DNA from: Arcuatula senhousia
Lineage: Eukaryota > Mollusca > Bivalvia > Mytilida > Mytilidae
DNA: 64,000 bases
NCBI GenBank assembly: GCA_963971305.1
Contig: OZ020303.1
Coordinates: forward strand, 36,134,106 to 36,198,105
Direction of reading: 5' to 3'
The notes below the pieces were generated by a model. That model searched no databases and had not been told where the DNA came from. It saw only the letters and a program-made list of their open reading frames with translations. Positions 33,906-46,300 of the stretch are shown one piece after another. Both the position numbers and the translations under genes were made by a program. How positions within the stretch are numbered: the stretch's first letter is position 1; each line of letters starts with the position of its first letter.

Positions 33906-36178
33906 AAAGGACAAGATATAACAAGAGGCTCCCAGGAGCCTGAATCGCTCACCTGGTCTTGATGTTGACCCTATACTTTTGTAGAGCTAAATGAGCTGAA
34001 CATTTAAGCAAGCAACAGCTAATCTCTATCTGCAATAGTTTTCATTCTGTAGGCCAAAAACATGAAAAATCGCTTTTTTCAGGGGCCGTAACCCCTATAA
34101 GGGGTCATCTGACAACTTCGACCCTGTGGAGAATTTTGTAGAGCTAAATGAGCTGAACATTTAAGCAAGCAACAGCTAATCTCTATCTGCAATAGTTTTC
34201 ATTCTGTAGGCCAAAAACATGAAAAATGGCTATTTTTCAGGGGCCGTAACCCCTATAAGGGGTCATCTGACAACTTCGACCCTATGAAGAATTTTGTAGA
34301 GCTAAATGGGCTGAACATTTAAGCAAGCAACAGCTAATCTCTATCTGCAATAGTTTTCATTCTGTAGGCCAAAAACATGAAAAATCACTTTTTTCAGGGG
34401 CCGTAACCCCTATAAGGGGTCATCTGACAACTTCGACCCTGTGGAGAATTTTGTAGAGCTAAATGAGCTGAACATTTAAGCAAGCAACAGCTAATCTTTA
34501 TCTGCAATAGTTTTCATTCTGTAGGCCAAAAACATGAAAAATGGCTATTTTTCAGGGGCCGTAACCCCTATAAGGGGTCATCTGACAACTTCGACCCTAT
34601 GAAGAATTTTGTAAAGCTAAATGGGCTGAACATTTAAGCAAGCAACAGCTAATCTCTATCTGCAATAGTTTTCATTCTGTAGGACAAAAACATGAAAAAT
34701 CGCTATTTTTCAGGGGCCGTAACCCCTATAAGGGGTCATCTGACAACTTCGACCCTATGGAGAATTTTGTTAAGCTAAATGAGCTGAACATTTAAGCAAG
34801 CAACAACTTATCTCTATCTGCAATAGTTTTCATTCTGTAGGCCAAAAACATGAAAAATCGCTATTTTTCAGGGGCCGTAACCCCTATAAGGAGTCATCTG
34901 ACAACTTCGACCCTGTGGAGAATTTCGTAGAGCTAAATGAGCTGAACATTTAAGCAAGCAACAGCTAATCTCTATCTGCAATAGTTTTCATTCTGTAGGC
35001 CAAAAACATGAAAAAATGCTATTTTTCACCTTTAAAGGGCCGTAACCCCTATAAGGGGTCATCTGACAACTTCGACCCTATGGAGACTTTTGTAGAGTTA
35101 AATGAGCTGAACATTTAAGCAAGCAACAGCTAATCTCTATCTGCAATAGTTTTCATTCTGTAGGCCAAAAACATGAAAAAATGCTATTTTTCACCTTTAA
35201 AGGGCCGTAACCCCTATAAGGGGTCATCTGACAACTTTGACCAAATGGAGACTTTTGTAGAGCTTTTGATGCTGAATCAGAAGCGTGGCTTCAGATTTCC
35301 TCTATCTCTTATACTTTTTGATTTATAAGCCAAAAACAGTAGTCTGACCCCCCTAGTCTATTTTTAGTAACGGCGGCCATGTTTTTTATCGGATCAAAAA
35401 TCAAAACACAAGTTTGGTGCAGGACACCCTAAGGATCATTCATACCAAGTTTCATTAAATTCTGTTTGGTAGTTTCAGAGGAGAAGATTTTTGAAAAATT
35501 GTTAACAGACGACGACGACGACGACAGACGACGACGACGACAGACGACGACGACGACGGACGCCAAGTGATGGTAATAGCTCACATGGACCTTCGGTCCA
35601 GGTGAGCTAATAAGGGCCCAATTTTGCCCCCCAATTTTGAAATTATTCAAATGAGATAAAAGCATGTGATATATACTTTAAATTAGTTAAACTTTACTAT
35701 ATCAGCATTATTTTGTTTAAAGTGATCCATTATGGTGTTGAAATAATTACCTGAAGTGGTTTTAAAATCATGATTTGGTAAAAAAACTGTAAAAAACCTG
35801 CAATTTTGTAGTGGTTTTCAGCAAATTTAACTATGAGCCACACAGAGTACCACTACAATAATTTATGTAGATAATCATTTTTAATATAGAAACAGGAGGC
35901 AAAAATATCTTTGTGGTACTCCGTGTGGCTCATAGTTAAATTTGCCAAAAACTACTCAAATTTGCATGATTTTTACACTTTTTCACCAAAATGCCGTTTT
36001 CACATAATTTGATGACGTCACTGTGACGTAATAAACAAGATTTAGTTGAAATTATTGTTATTTTACTATACCTCGTTCATCTAAGAACTGATTTAGAAAA
36101 GTTCAACTTCAGTTCAATTATTTTAAAAAAATGGTAAATTAGGGGGCCAAATTTAGCACTTATCATATCTTGTCCTTT
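33906..36178. mobile_element. Foldback element interrupted by a Helentron-like insertion
   Basis: AAAGGACAAGATAT (33906-33919) and, after the insertion, ATAAGGGCCCAATTTTGCCC match inverted the right arm, which ends TTAGCACTTATCATATCTTG and TCCTTT at 36178. The native length is about 584 bp. A central inverted repeat (35821-35853 versus 35912-35945, GCAAATTTAACTATGAGCCA) can form a long stem, and TGACGTCACTGTGACGTAAT lies in the right arm. Confidence 0.7.
33921..35609 (-). mobile_element. Helentron-like element, family B, longest copy
   Basis: It starts ACAAGAGGCTCCCAGGAGCC. It has about eight 158-bp units with CCCCTATAAGGGGTCATCTG and TTTAAGCAAGCAACAGC, a CAAAAACAGTAGTCTGACCC segment shared with copy 1, (GAC)n repeats and a terminal hairpin AGCTCACATGGACC/GGTCCAGGTGAGCT. 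The foldback arm shows the empty site: insertion fell between A and A (T and T on the minus strand) with no target duplication. Confidence 0.78.
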
Positions 36179-36944
36179 CTCAGCAACTATCAATTGCTTG
36201 CAGCTTTAGTAGGAATCTTGTATAGCAGAATGTATTACAGGTGTGTGGCTCATCTACTTCCTGTTTAATGAGCAGATTTAAGATTTTTTCTGACATTGGG
36301 CAGGGGACCTAGAATCTGTTCTTGTTGTCATTTTGTTTTTCATTTGTGTCAAATAAATATACTCTGCCTTTTTAAACCTTTAATAAAATATGAATGATTA
36401 ATGAGTACTTTTTTGCACAGCACTGTTTTCTATTAAAATGATGTTTGAAGTTTCCCAACATGGATTTTACCTTCATAGACATTATATGGGCAAATTTCTA
36501 AGCCAGGAACTTTTGTCAAAGCTTTTGTTTGTACTTGTATCATTTATGTTAAATGTTCTTTGTCCTAAAAGTTCTTAGTGGTTGAGAGGAATACAACATC
36601 CAAGTGCTCTCAGTCTCATTCTAATAAAACTTTATATCAAGAAATAACTATAATATAAATACACCAAATTTTGGTTTTGTATTTTATTTTCAACAAAGGC
36701 ATCAAAAGCCTGAAATATACCAATTGTATTCACCAACTAAAGATATCACAGATAAATTCTAGTTCTTTAAACTAAATATATTACCAGCAGTACTGACAGA
36801 TACCATAATTGCTAATTTGAGTAGACCTATATATTACAACTGATAGTCAACAAAGTAAAAACCATATGTATATGATGTGTATTACAGATATTTGTCATGG
36901 GTCCTTCTAAGATAATTTCAATCGCATTTATGAAATTATGATTT
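36179..36944. other. Intergenic, no gene recognised
   Basis: AT-rich sequence between the foldback element and the family G element. No exon or RNA gene recognised. Confidence 0.4.
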
Positions 36945-38193
36945 TTATACGACCGCAATATTTTTGCGATCGTATAATGTTATGGCGATGTTGTTGTCGT
37001 CGTCGTCTGTGGACACTGGTTTCCGTGTAATAACTTGAGTAAATATTGACCGAATGTTATGAAATTTTGATATGATGTTTGTTACCACTTAAGGAAGGTT
37101 GGTATTGTATTTGGGGGTTGTGGCCCCTATCATTTTAGAAAAAAGGGCCAAAAAGGGCTAAAACGGGTGTATTGACAAAACTGTTATAAAATGTTTATTA
37201 TTCATTCGATTTTGAAAATTCTTTTTTTATTGAATTCATCATTAAATTCTGTCAACAAAATGTGTCAATGGTTTTGATATATATTGCACTGTTACATTGA
37301 TACTGGGGGTCAAAAAGGGGCCACACCCAAAAAATCGACTTTTTTATTTGTGGTCCGATTTTCAAATTCTTTTTTTCATTGGAATCCTTGTGAAAATCCC
37401 TGCCTGCGTTTTTCAATCAGATTTGCAATATTTCTTACCGTTTTTGAGAAATTAGGGGTCAAAGGGGCCAAAAACGCCATTTTTTAAAGTTTGTCAATGC
37501 AAATAGTTTTATACCAAAAATTAAGTTGTAGTGGGCCTGCCAATTGTTATGAAGTTTATATATGATGATTATATCTACTAAAGGAATCTAGGTTTTGTAT
37601 TTGGGGTTTGTGGCCCCTACTCTTTTAGAAAAAAAGGGCCAAAAAGGGCTAAAACGGGTGTATTGACAAAACTGTTGTAGAATGTTTATTATTCATTAGA
37701 TTTTGAAAATTCTTTCTTAGTTGAATTCATCATTAAATTCTGTCAACAAAATGTGTCAATGATTTTGATATGTATTTCACCATTACATTGTTACAGGGGG
37801 CTAAAGACAAGCCACGCCCATAAAATCAACTTTTTTATTTGTGGTCCGATTTTCAAAATCTTTTTTTCATCGGATTCCATGTACATGATTCCCTATTATT
37901 TTTTATTGGATTTGCAATATCTTTTACCATTTTTGAGGAATTAGGGGTCAAAGGGCCAAAATTGTAAATTAATTCATGTATAGAAATAAGGCTTTTTGTA
38001 TAAGATGTTGATGTAAATATATTTGTCAAAAAAGCATTTCTAAGTCCACCACAGGATGCATGTGTCAAAAAGCTTTGTAAGTCCACCATGGGCTTCATGT
38101 GACCAAAGCAATGGACTATCCATATTGGGCCTCCAACGTACAGGGTTCAACTTGTTGCGGTCGTATCATGCTGCGCTCGGCGTAGCTTTTTAT
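36945..38193 (+). mobile_element. Helentron-like element, family G
   Basis: The left hairpin TTATACGACCGCAA/TTGCGATCGTATAA (36945-36977) is followed by GTTGTTGTCGTCGTCGTC. Two units of about 480-500 bp follow (GTATTGACAAAACTGTT; GTGGTCCGATTTTCAAA). At the right, TTGCGGTCGTAT (38155-38166) repeats the left arm, then a small hairpin GCTGCGC/GCGTAGC and a T-rich end. Confidence 0.72.
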
Positions 38194-38470
38194 TTTAAAA
38201 TTAAAGTAATGACTCTAACACATTCTATTGAAACTCAGAAAGCTTTCAAAATATAGCGCAATCAGAAAAATAAGTTCTATAAAAAGCCACAGCGCCATAC
38301 ATGTACAGGATTTTGTCGACTACATAGCTTTGTTGCTATGTAAAAAAACTTTTCATAGATGAAACAAAAACCCTCCCTAAACCCTAAAATATTTTCTCAG
38401 TTGACTGACCACTGCCTGACATTCACCCTTTAATTACCAGAATTCACTATGTGAAATCAAGCCAAAAAAA

Positions 38471-39416
38471 ACAAGAGTTGACACTAAAGTATGTCTCGCC
38501 TGTCGGCACCATCACAGAACTCATTGAAGGTCTAGCTGGGCCTTCAGAAAAGTTAAGGTCAAGGTCATGTGACAGGTGACAGAATTCCATTTAACCATCA
38601 CAAAAATATCTGAAGTGTGTTCTAGATACCATAGTTATTGAGAAACAATGAAAAAAGACCAACATTCACTAAGTCATTTAACCATGAAAATGTGGTCAAA
38701 GTCACATTACATGGTGAGGTCAGTTGTGTATACCATAATCCCCAAATATCAGATGCCTAGCTATAATATTATTCTTTTCACTTAACTCATTTTCAACCCA
38801 AAAATCATTTAAGTTCACAGAGTCACTGAACCATGAAAATTGTGTCAAGGTCACAGGACATAGTCTCAGTTGCATAGACCATAACCCCAAATGTCTGTAT
38901 ACCAAATATCAGATGCCTTATAAGCTATTATACTTTTAACTTAATTTATTTTCCACAGAAGTCTTTCAAAGAGGTTTTTTTGGTCCCAAAAATCATCTAA
39001 GTCCACAGAGTCACTGAACCATGAAAATAGGGTCATGGTCAGAGGGCATGGAACCAGATGCATAGACCATAACTGGAACTGTCTGTATACCAAATATCAG
39101 ATGCCTAGCTATTATACTTTTCTTGGAATTCATTTTTCACAAAAGTCTTACAAAGGGTTTTTTTGGCCCGAAAAAAACATCTAAGTTCACCGAGTCGCTG
39201 AACCATGAAATTGAAGGTCAGGGTCAAACGGCATGGTGTCAGTTGCGTAGACCATAACCCCAACTGTCTGTATACCAAATATCAGACGCCTAGCTATTAT
39301 ACTTTTTTTGGAATTCATTTTCCACAAAAGTCTTACAAAAAAGTTTACGCCGTCGCCGCCACCGGAAAGTAATACCTATGTCTCGCCTTCAGCGACTAAA
39401 GTCGCAGTCGAGACAA
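38471..39416 (-). mobile_element. Helentron-like element, family C, copy 2
   Basis: It starts ACAAGAGTTGACACTAAAG and ATGTCTCGCCTG. Three or four units contain ACCAAATATCAGATGCCTA and TCACTGAACCATGAAAAT. It ends with GCCGTCGCCGCCACCGG and a hairpin CGACT...AGTCG, then GAGACAAAA. The ends match 11491-12399 but the internal units are unrelated to that copy. Confidence 0.72.
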
Positions 39417-40053
39417 AACATGAAAATTATACATACATATAACAAAAAGTTATGAATCAAATTATTAAGAATCTATGAATGCCAGCATATAAATTAATTA
39501 ATACAACCTTATATGCATGATTTCAAGGACAAACTTCAAAGAAAAAATATTGTCTTAATTCATTTCAGGAGAGAAAACAAAATGCAAATATCCTGTTTTG
39601 ACTATTACATTTCTAAAGTTCTAACTTAAATTACAAACTCTTTTTATTCTCAAAATACTTTTACAATTTCAGTAGATGCTGCTATGCTATGTTTTTTATG
39701 ATATCCTTTTATTACATTGATTCATGAAAATTTATGACATGCAAGACCATAATACGGCATGCAAGATTACTTGCCTTCTTCACACTGACCTTATGATTTC
39801 TTGGATTAGCCAGGTTTGTATATTAAAGAGAAATCAAGCAAATTACTTATAAAACAAGAAATTCTAATTTGGGAAAAATGAAGTCCAAATTATCTCTACT
39901 GAATGAAATTCCAAAGCAATGTTTAATATTGTCATTTTGAAAATCAAAAGACATCATATATGTCATATGATAACAAAAAAAACATGGTATTTTTAATAAA
40001 AAAAAACCAATAACAGAAACAAACTATTTTTGATTAAAAATAGATACCAGCAC
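39417..40053 (-). other. 3' flank of the ASB gene
   Basis: AT-rich sequence that should hold the ASB 3' UTR. TTTATT occurrences (minus AATAAA) are present, for example near 39708, but the polyadenylation site cannot be chosen. Confidence 0.45.
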
Positions 40054-40349
40054 CTAAGATTTATACATGAGGTAATTGCACAAAGATTTAGGAAGATTTA
40101 ACGCCTGTAAATGTTTAAGGTTTTCTGTTGGTGTGGAGTTCCGTATGGTTGATCTACAAAGCCTCTGAAGTGATTTCACCGTTGTCATTTCATGGTTTAA
40201 CCAAGTACCAAACACTGGCACAACATCACAGAGATATCTCATTCTTTCAGATTTGATCAGGTCTTTATCATACAAACAATCAGCATATAACAAAAATTTC
40301 ATCAGTTCAAACTTCCCAAATTTTACACATTTCTCAAATGGAGTTTTCC
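40054..40349 (-). CDS. ASB terminal coding exon with SOCS box
   Basis: 296 nt from the acceptor TTTTTCAG to TAG. It encodes GKTPFEKCVKFGKFELMKFL, a linker, and the SOCS box (BC-box SLQRLCRSTI, then LNLPKSLCNYL). Confidence 0.93.
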
Positions 40350-43300
40350 CTGAAAAATATATCCTACATATTTAGATAACAGTTATTCAAATAGTACCAA
40401 CCATTATATTATAATAACCAGTTTATACATTAATTGATTTGTAACTACATTTTTGACTGGTTGCTTGGATGTAAAACAACAACTCACACACATTATATAT
40501 CATATTACCCTATTAGAATAAGTTGTATGCATGTAGGCATGCCATCTTTCAGGGCTGAAAATCCATTACTGTTCAATAGGAAAATGTCTAACAAAGTCAT
40601 AAACCATAATGTGGGTCTGCGACTGGTGTCTATTTTTTTTATTAGTCACTAACTACATGCATTTTTCTATAAGCTATCAGTTTTACTGAATTTTTTTTCT
40701 TAAAAAGGGGGGATAATTCACAATGCAATCTTCAAAATGTTTGGTGTAAACTATACCTATTTGTAAAAGTATAAGGTTTATATAAAAAGTTTTATCATGT
40801 ACAATAAACTTTTTCTTATTTGAAGATTTTACCATAGGATCATTAATAGACACTGGCTGCTTCTGCTGCCCCTATATCCATATCTTCATTGGAAATTTGA
40901 CTTCACCTGACTTCTTGTGTGAATGTTGTGTCCAAAGTAAAGTCAAATTTGCATTCTTGATTTTCCCAGTACTTGTCTAGGGCTTTTTCAAAGTCAAGGA
41001 CTTTTTCAAAATTTACTACTTTTTCGGGAGTTTAACAGTTAATAATTCATTTAATCTATTCAGGGGAGATAATTATTACCTGCAGAATCTTTGGTGTTGA
41101 TATCAGCTCCATTTTGAAGAAGTTGGAGTGCTATATTGGTCATTTTGTCATGTTCTGTTACAATATGGAAAGGGGTTCTCTTCTTGTTGTCAACCTGAAT
41201 TGATTAAATTAAGTAATAATTCTTGGTAAATAAATTACAATGATAATACTAAGACATATTAAAGATAAATGAAATTTTATTTTGTACTGTTTTTTTTTCT
41301 TTTTCATCAAGGCAAAACAACCAAAATTCATGTATGACAAGTCAAATATTTTACAGACAACTTTTACCACAACATACTTTTATGTTCAAGTGGTTCAACA
41401 AAACCTAACAGGAAAAAACAACAATCCTTATTTACAGTTTGATTAATATGGATGAAAATCTGTTTTGGTTAACATGTTTTAGGCAGTTGTCAACACTAGA
41501 ATGTGTTTCAAAAACTAAAGGAGCAAAAGGAAAGATTGGCAAGAACTAGAATACTGACAAAGTCAGAAAGGGCCCCGCGGCAAAAAATCGAAGTGTTTTC
41601 AAAATCATACGAACTTCGATTATAACCACTAAGGCATGTTCCATGGAATGTGTATGAAACTTCAGAGCTGTATTGTTAATAGCATTTGAGTTTTATTGTT
41701 AAAAAATTCCAATTATCAAAATCTGTGATTTTCGATAAAAAATTTAATTTTTTCCAAAAATATTAAACAGTTTTGCAAGAAGTTTTAATATGCAAATCAT
41801 GACATGCTATTAAGCAGCTGTACAAAGTTTCAGAACTGTATTGTTAACAGTTTTTGAGTTTTAGTGTTCACAATGTCCAATTCTCAAAATCTGTGATTTT
41901 CGATAAAAATGAAGTTTTTTACAAAAATTTTAATCAAATTTGCACGAAATTTTAATAAGCAAATTAGTCATGCTCCTAAGTAGCTGTACAAAATTTCAGA
42001 ACTGTGGTGTTAGTAGTTTTTGAGTTTTAGTGTTCACAAGAATTGTTGACGGACGGACAGACAGACGGACAAAGTGAAAACTATATCTTCGATGCGGGGC
42101 CCTAATAATAAAGTTACTTGAATATCAAAGGAAATAGCCTTATGTTCCTGAAGATTGTTCAGGTGTGAAGTAAAGACATTAAAAGAGGAAAATGCATCCA
42201 CTTACATCAAACGCAGCAAGATAATAAAATGTTAAAACAGCATGAATTTTAAAGAGTTACCAATTTTTCATGGTTTTCATGGGTCAGGCATAAAATTTTC
42301 AACTTTGAAAACAATGTTGCATTGAATTCTATAATGCTATTATTACATGTTGAACCACAACTTCATGATATTTTCGGTTATTTTCAATCCCAAAAATTGA
42401 TTTTCACAAATCTGGGTACTTTTATAGTAAATTTCTAATACATTGCCATCCAAAACAAAAATTATACATCATTGCCATTTGAAAAGTTGAATATACATGT
42501 ATATCAGCAATTTGGATTTGATCACATGTCTATACCTGGTTAATATCTGCTCCTGCTTCTAATAAAATGGTGATGATATCACTTGATTTACTGCCAACAG
42601 CCATCATCAGTGCTGACGCATGTAAATTGTTAGCTTTGTTTACTGAACAACCAGCTAAAAGAAAGAAAAAAGATTTTTTAGGGCAATGAGGAGATGAATA
42701 TAGCAGCCACTGTGGTTTCTATTTTGATAAATTGTGAAAGTACTTTTTGTGGGGTAAACTTCAACTTTTAAATGAATTGGTAATAAATTGCATATTTGAG
42801 CATGTGAGAACTGGCAGATTTACCAAGCAACAGCTTTTCTCTATCAACATTATTTTACTCTATAAACTTTTATGGAGGATACTTTAAGAATCAATCATAC
42901 CAAGTTTCATTAAATCTTACATGAAGTTTGAAGAAAGATTTTTTAAAATTGTTTACACACCACATGTAGACAATGACAATCAACAATATATGCCAAGTGA
43001 TAATGATAGCTTACATGAACCTTTTGTCCAAAGGAACCCTCATAAAAGTTTCTATATCTTTGAAATATTCTTTTTTGTTCATCCGTATGGGTTTAGCTAT
43101 GACATTAGATGTACAATGTTCACAAAATATGTGCAACGTGGCAATAAAATTAAGATATTTTCAAAAACAAAATATAATCAATTGTACCTTTGATCAATGA
43201 TTCTACAATTTGCTTGTTTTTATGTACACAACGATGAGCTCTTCCAATAGAGAAAGTAGCATCTAGAATAGGTGTTGTTCCTTTGATATCAGCAAGGTCA

Positions 43301-46300
43301 AGATTAGCACCTGCTGTGATTAACAGGTCCACAATTAATGGACTATTGACATCAACAGCCTCGAGTAATGGTGTTCTCTGGCTTAAGGTTTGGGCGTTTA
43401 CATCAGCACCTAAAAAATATAAAGAATATGTCAGGATAATTAAAGTTTGTCTCTCTGCTTTGGACACGAGGAGGAACACTATTTGTTTTAAAAAAAAATA
43501 AAAGTGTTTCCTTAAGCACCGTCCCTTGGTGTCCATAGCTGAGAGATGAATATCTATATCATTAACACACTGTGTATCTATTCTTATTAATATAGTCAAC
43601 CATGCTTGTTCCACACAAACACACACATGCATTATATATTTTGCATTACAATTAATTTATATAAACAATTGCAGTATTGCTAAGCTATGTCTGTTATGTA
43701 CTGTTTTAAATCATAAATGTTAATTGTCATTGCCTGCAAAGGTCCTTGATTGGCTGAAATAAAATAATGTCTAATGTCTAATGTCTATAATGTGCTGTCT
43801 TGCAATGAGTCCATTTCTGCAAAAGATGAACTAAGGAGTGGGTATAAATTTATAAAGACTTTTCTATGCTATGTGTACATAGGTTCATGATATCATACTT
43901 CCTTAATAAAAAAGTTATCAAAACCCATGAATCTGTAGGTCAACCTAACCATAGGGTCCCATTTTTTTCCTGTGATCAATCAATGTCAAGTTTATGAGAC
44001 AGGTACAGTTTTATGATAAATTTTGTTTGCTCATAGCAGGATGTATATGCGATAAAGTTTCATGATGATATAATAATTTCTTTTTTGGAAAGCCTGATTA
44101 AGAACAGACAAGGGAATGTATAGAAAAACAGAACAAAACAATATTTGCTCTTTACTGTTGTAGGCATGCAGGGTCTAATATTTATTACCTTTCTCTAAAA
44201 TATACAGAACAACATCTGGTCTATTTACAGCCACAGCTAAATGTAATGGTGTTCTCTGGGTTCCATCCGTCATGTTGACATTGGCCCCATTATCTACTAA
44301 CCATGACACTACCTTAAAAGACATAGCATAAACTTCAATGTTTTCAAAAGTGTATAATAAATTGAAGTGATAACTAAATATATAAAAATTACAATGAATA
44401 ATATATTATATTTTTATCTAGTTATAGTACTATTTGCAGTATGCTATTTTTTTGTTCTGTTTTTCTGCTAAATTCTAATGTGTTTTCATTTGATATCTTC
44501 TTATAAGCAGAGATGCCAACCCTGAGCAAAGGAAAATCAGAGTCCAGAATAATTTTAACTTTTGAGGGCCGCTTTACGGCCCGAATACGCCGCAAAGCGG
44601 CGTCTTTACGGCCGGGGGTCTGGGTGCCGCTCAAGGCCCCTAGAGGCTCTGGGGTAAATGAAGCAAAATCCTGCATTCTGGGGCTCTCCTGGCAGTAAAT
44701 TTGGGCTTTCAGAAAAACATTTGGAACTTAATTTTGTTAAGAGAAGAAAAAGAAAATACAAAAATTTTTAAACTTACTTAGGTGTTTCTTAACAAGGGTA
44801 TTTTTTTTTTAAATCGGAGTAGCAAGATAGTGAAATCGGAGCGCGGATTTTCGGTAAAAAAATCGGGGTAACTCCGACTAAATCGGAGGGGTTGGCATCT
44901 CTGTATAAGAGAAGAATTAAATCAGCCTTTAATTTTGCATGTTTATTTTGTGTATGCTTCTTTGATATTGTTTGCTTCAAGTTTAGATCTAGAAATTCTC
45001 ACGATTTATTTAATTATACATTGGATTTTGACACAATGCACAGTGACGACATACTAATTATGCTACAGAAAATAGACTTGTGCCCTTGGACAATTTCCTG
45101 TTCCGGATTTGTCCCAGTATCCAATTTATTTGTGATCCATATAAAAGCACAGATCATACATGCATGATTCAGACGAATTATTGATTATATGTTAAGTCTG
45201 AAAAAATGTTAAAAAAGTTTTACTAAATAATAAGGTCCACAGGTCCAAGGGGGATTGGGAGGATCGTCTGCTTAAAAAAGACACCCATTCATAATTTTAA
45301 TGCATTTAAAATTACATGGAATACGTTAAAACTTGAAATATTTTATAGATGCTCATTCAAAATCAAAGTTTGAATGGTAAAAGTAGCCAAATGCATGTAC
45401 AGTTAGAGTCACAAGAATGCAAATCATGGAAACAGAGTCACTTTTTTCCATTGATATATAGCATTTGTGAAAAGTACACCTTATCATATATATGTATACA
45501 ACACTCGAAACTTCCACCCTTTTCACATATTGAAATCCTCAAAAAGACTAGACCCTATTGGGCCGCACATATGTACCTAACTTTATAATGGAAGTTACCC
45601 CCCCCCATGCTTAGGTCAGAACTGCCTTATAAAGCCTTATAAATATGATGTTTTATCAGTGCACCATGTTTTGTGGCAGATTTTTAGATCTTTATACTAA
45701 AGGTGCCATTGGATTATTTAAATGTATATACTTCAGCTACTTTTCTTTCCTTTTTTTAGAGAAAAAGGGGCCTGTTCCTATGATTATGGTTTCAACATAG
45801 GAAAAAGTACCAGTATTTAAATCTTACATTCATTTCAGCATGGATGACTGCTATCATCAGTGGTGTGTACTGGGTCAAACGAATATGTCTAGCCAACCTT
45901 AAAGATTTAAGCATGCATTCTCCTCCTGTAATTAAGACAGAACTGATAAAAGTGCAACAGAACATACACTTAAATTGTGATACATGTACCAGTATTAAGT
46001 CAAATAAAAAAAATAATGCTTGTTTCTAATTTCCCTACGTACCCTAGCTTTTTCATTGCTATTTTTCTTCAGCACAGTTAAACTTGATACAAAAATTTAT
46101 CTACTCCCCATTCACTCAAGGTAAAAAACAATGCCTACCTACCTATCCTATTTTTATTCAGGCACCAAACCAGAAACACAAATACTTTTTTTCGCCTTAT
46201 ACATGCATTTTTTTTTATAATATAACAGTGATTTTTCACATTAATCATTGGTGTAAAGTACATATAATATATAATTTGATCATTGTCATATATCATAATT

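Noticed and set aside
43747..43796. AATGTCT short tandem repeat
   Set aside because: Ordinary simple repeat in an intron, three units only.
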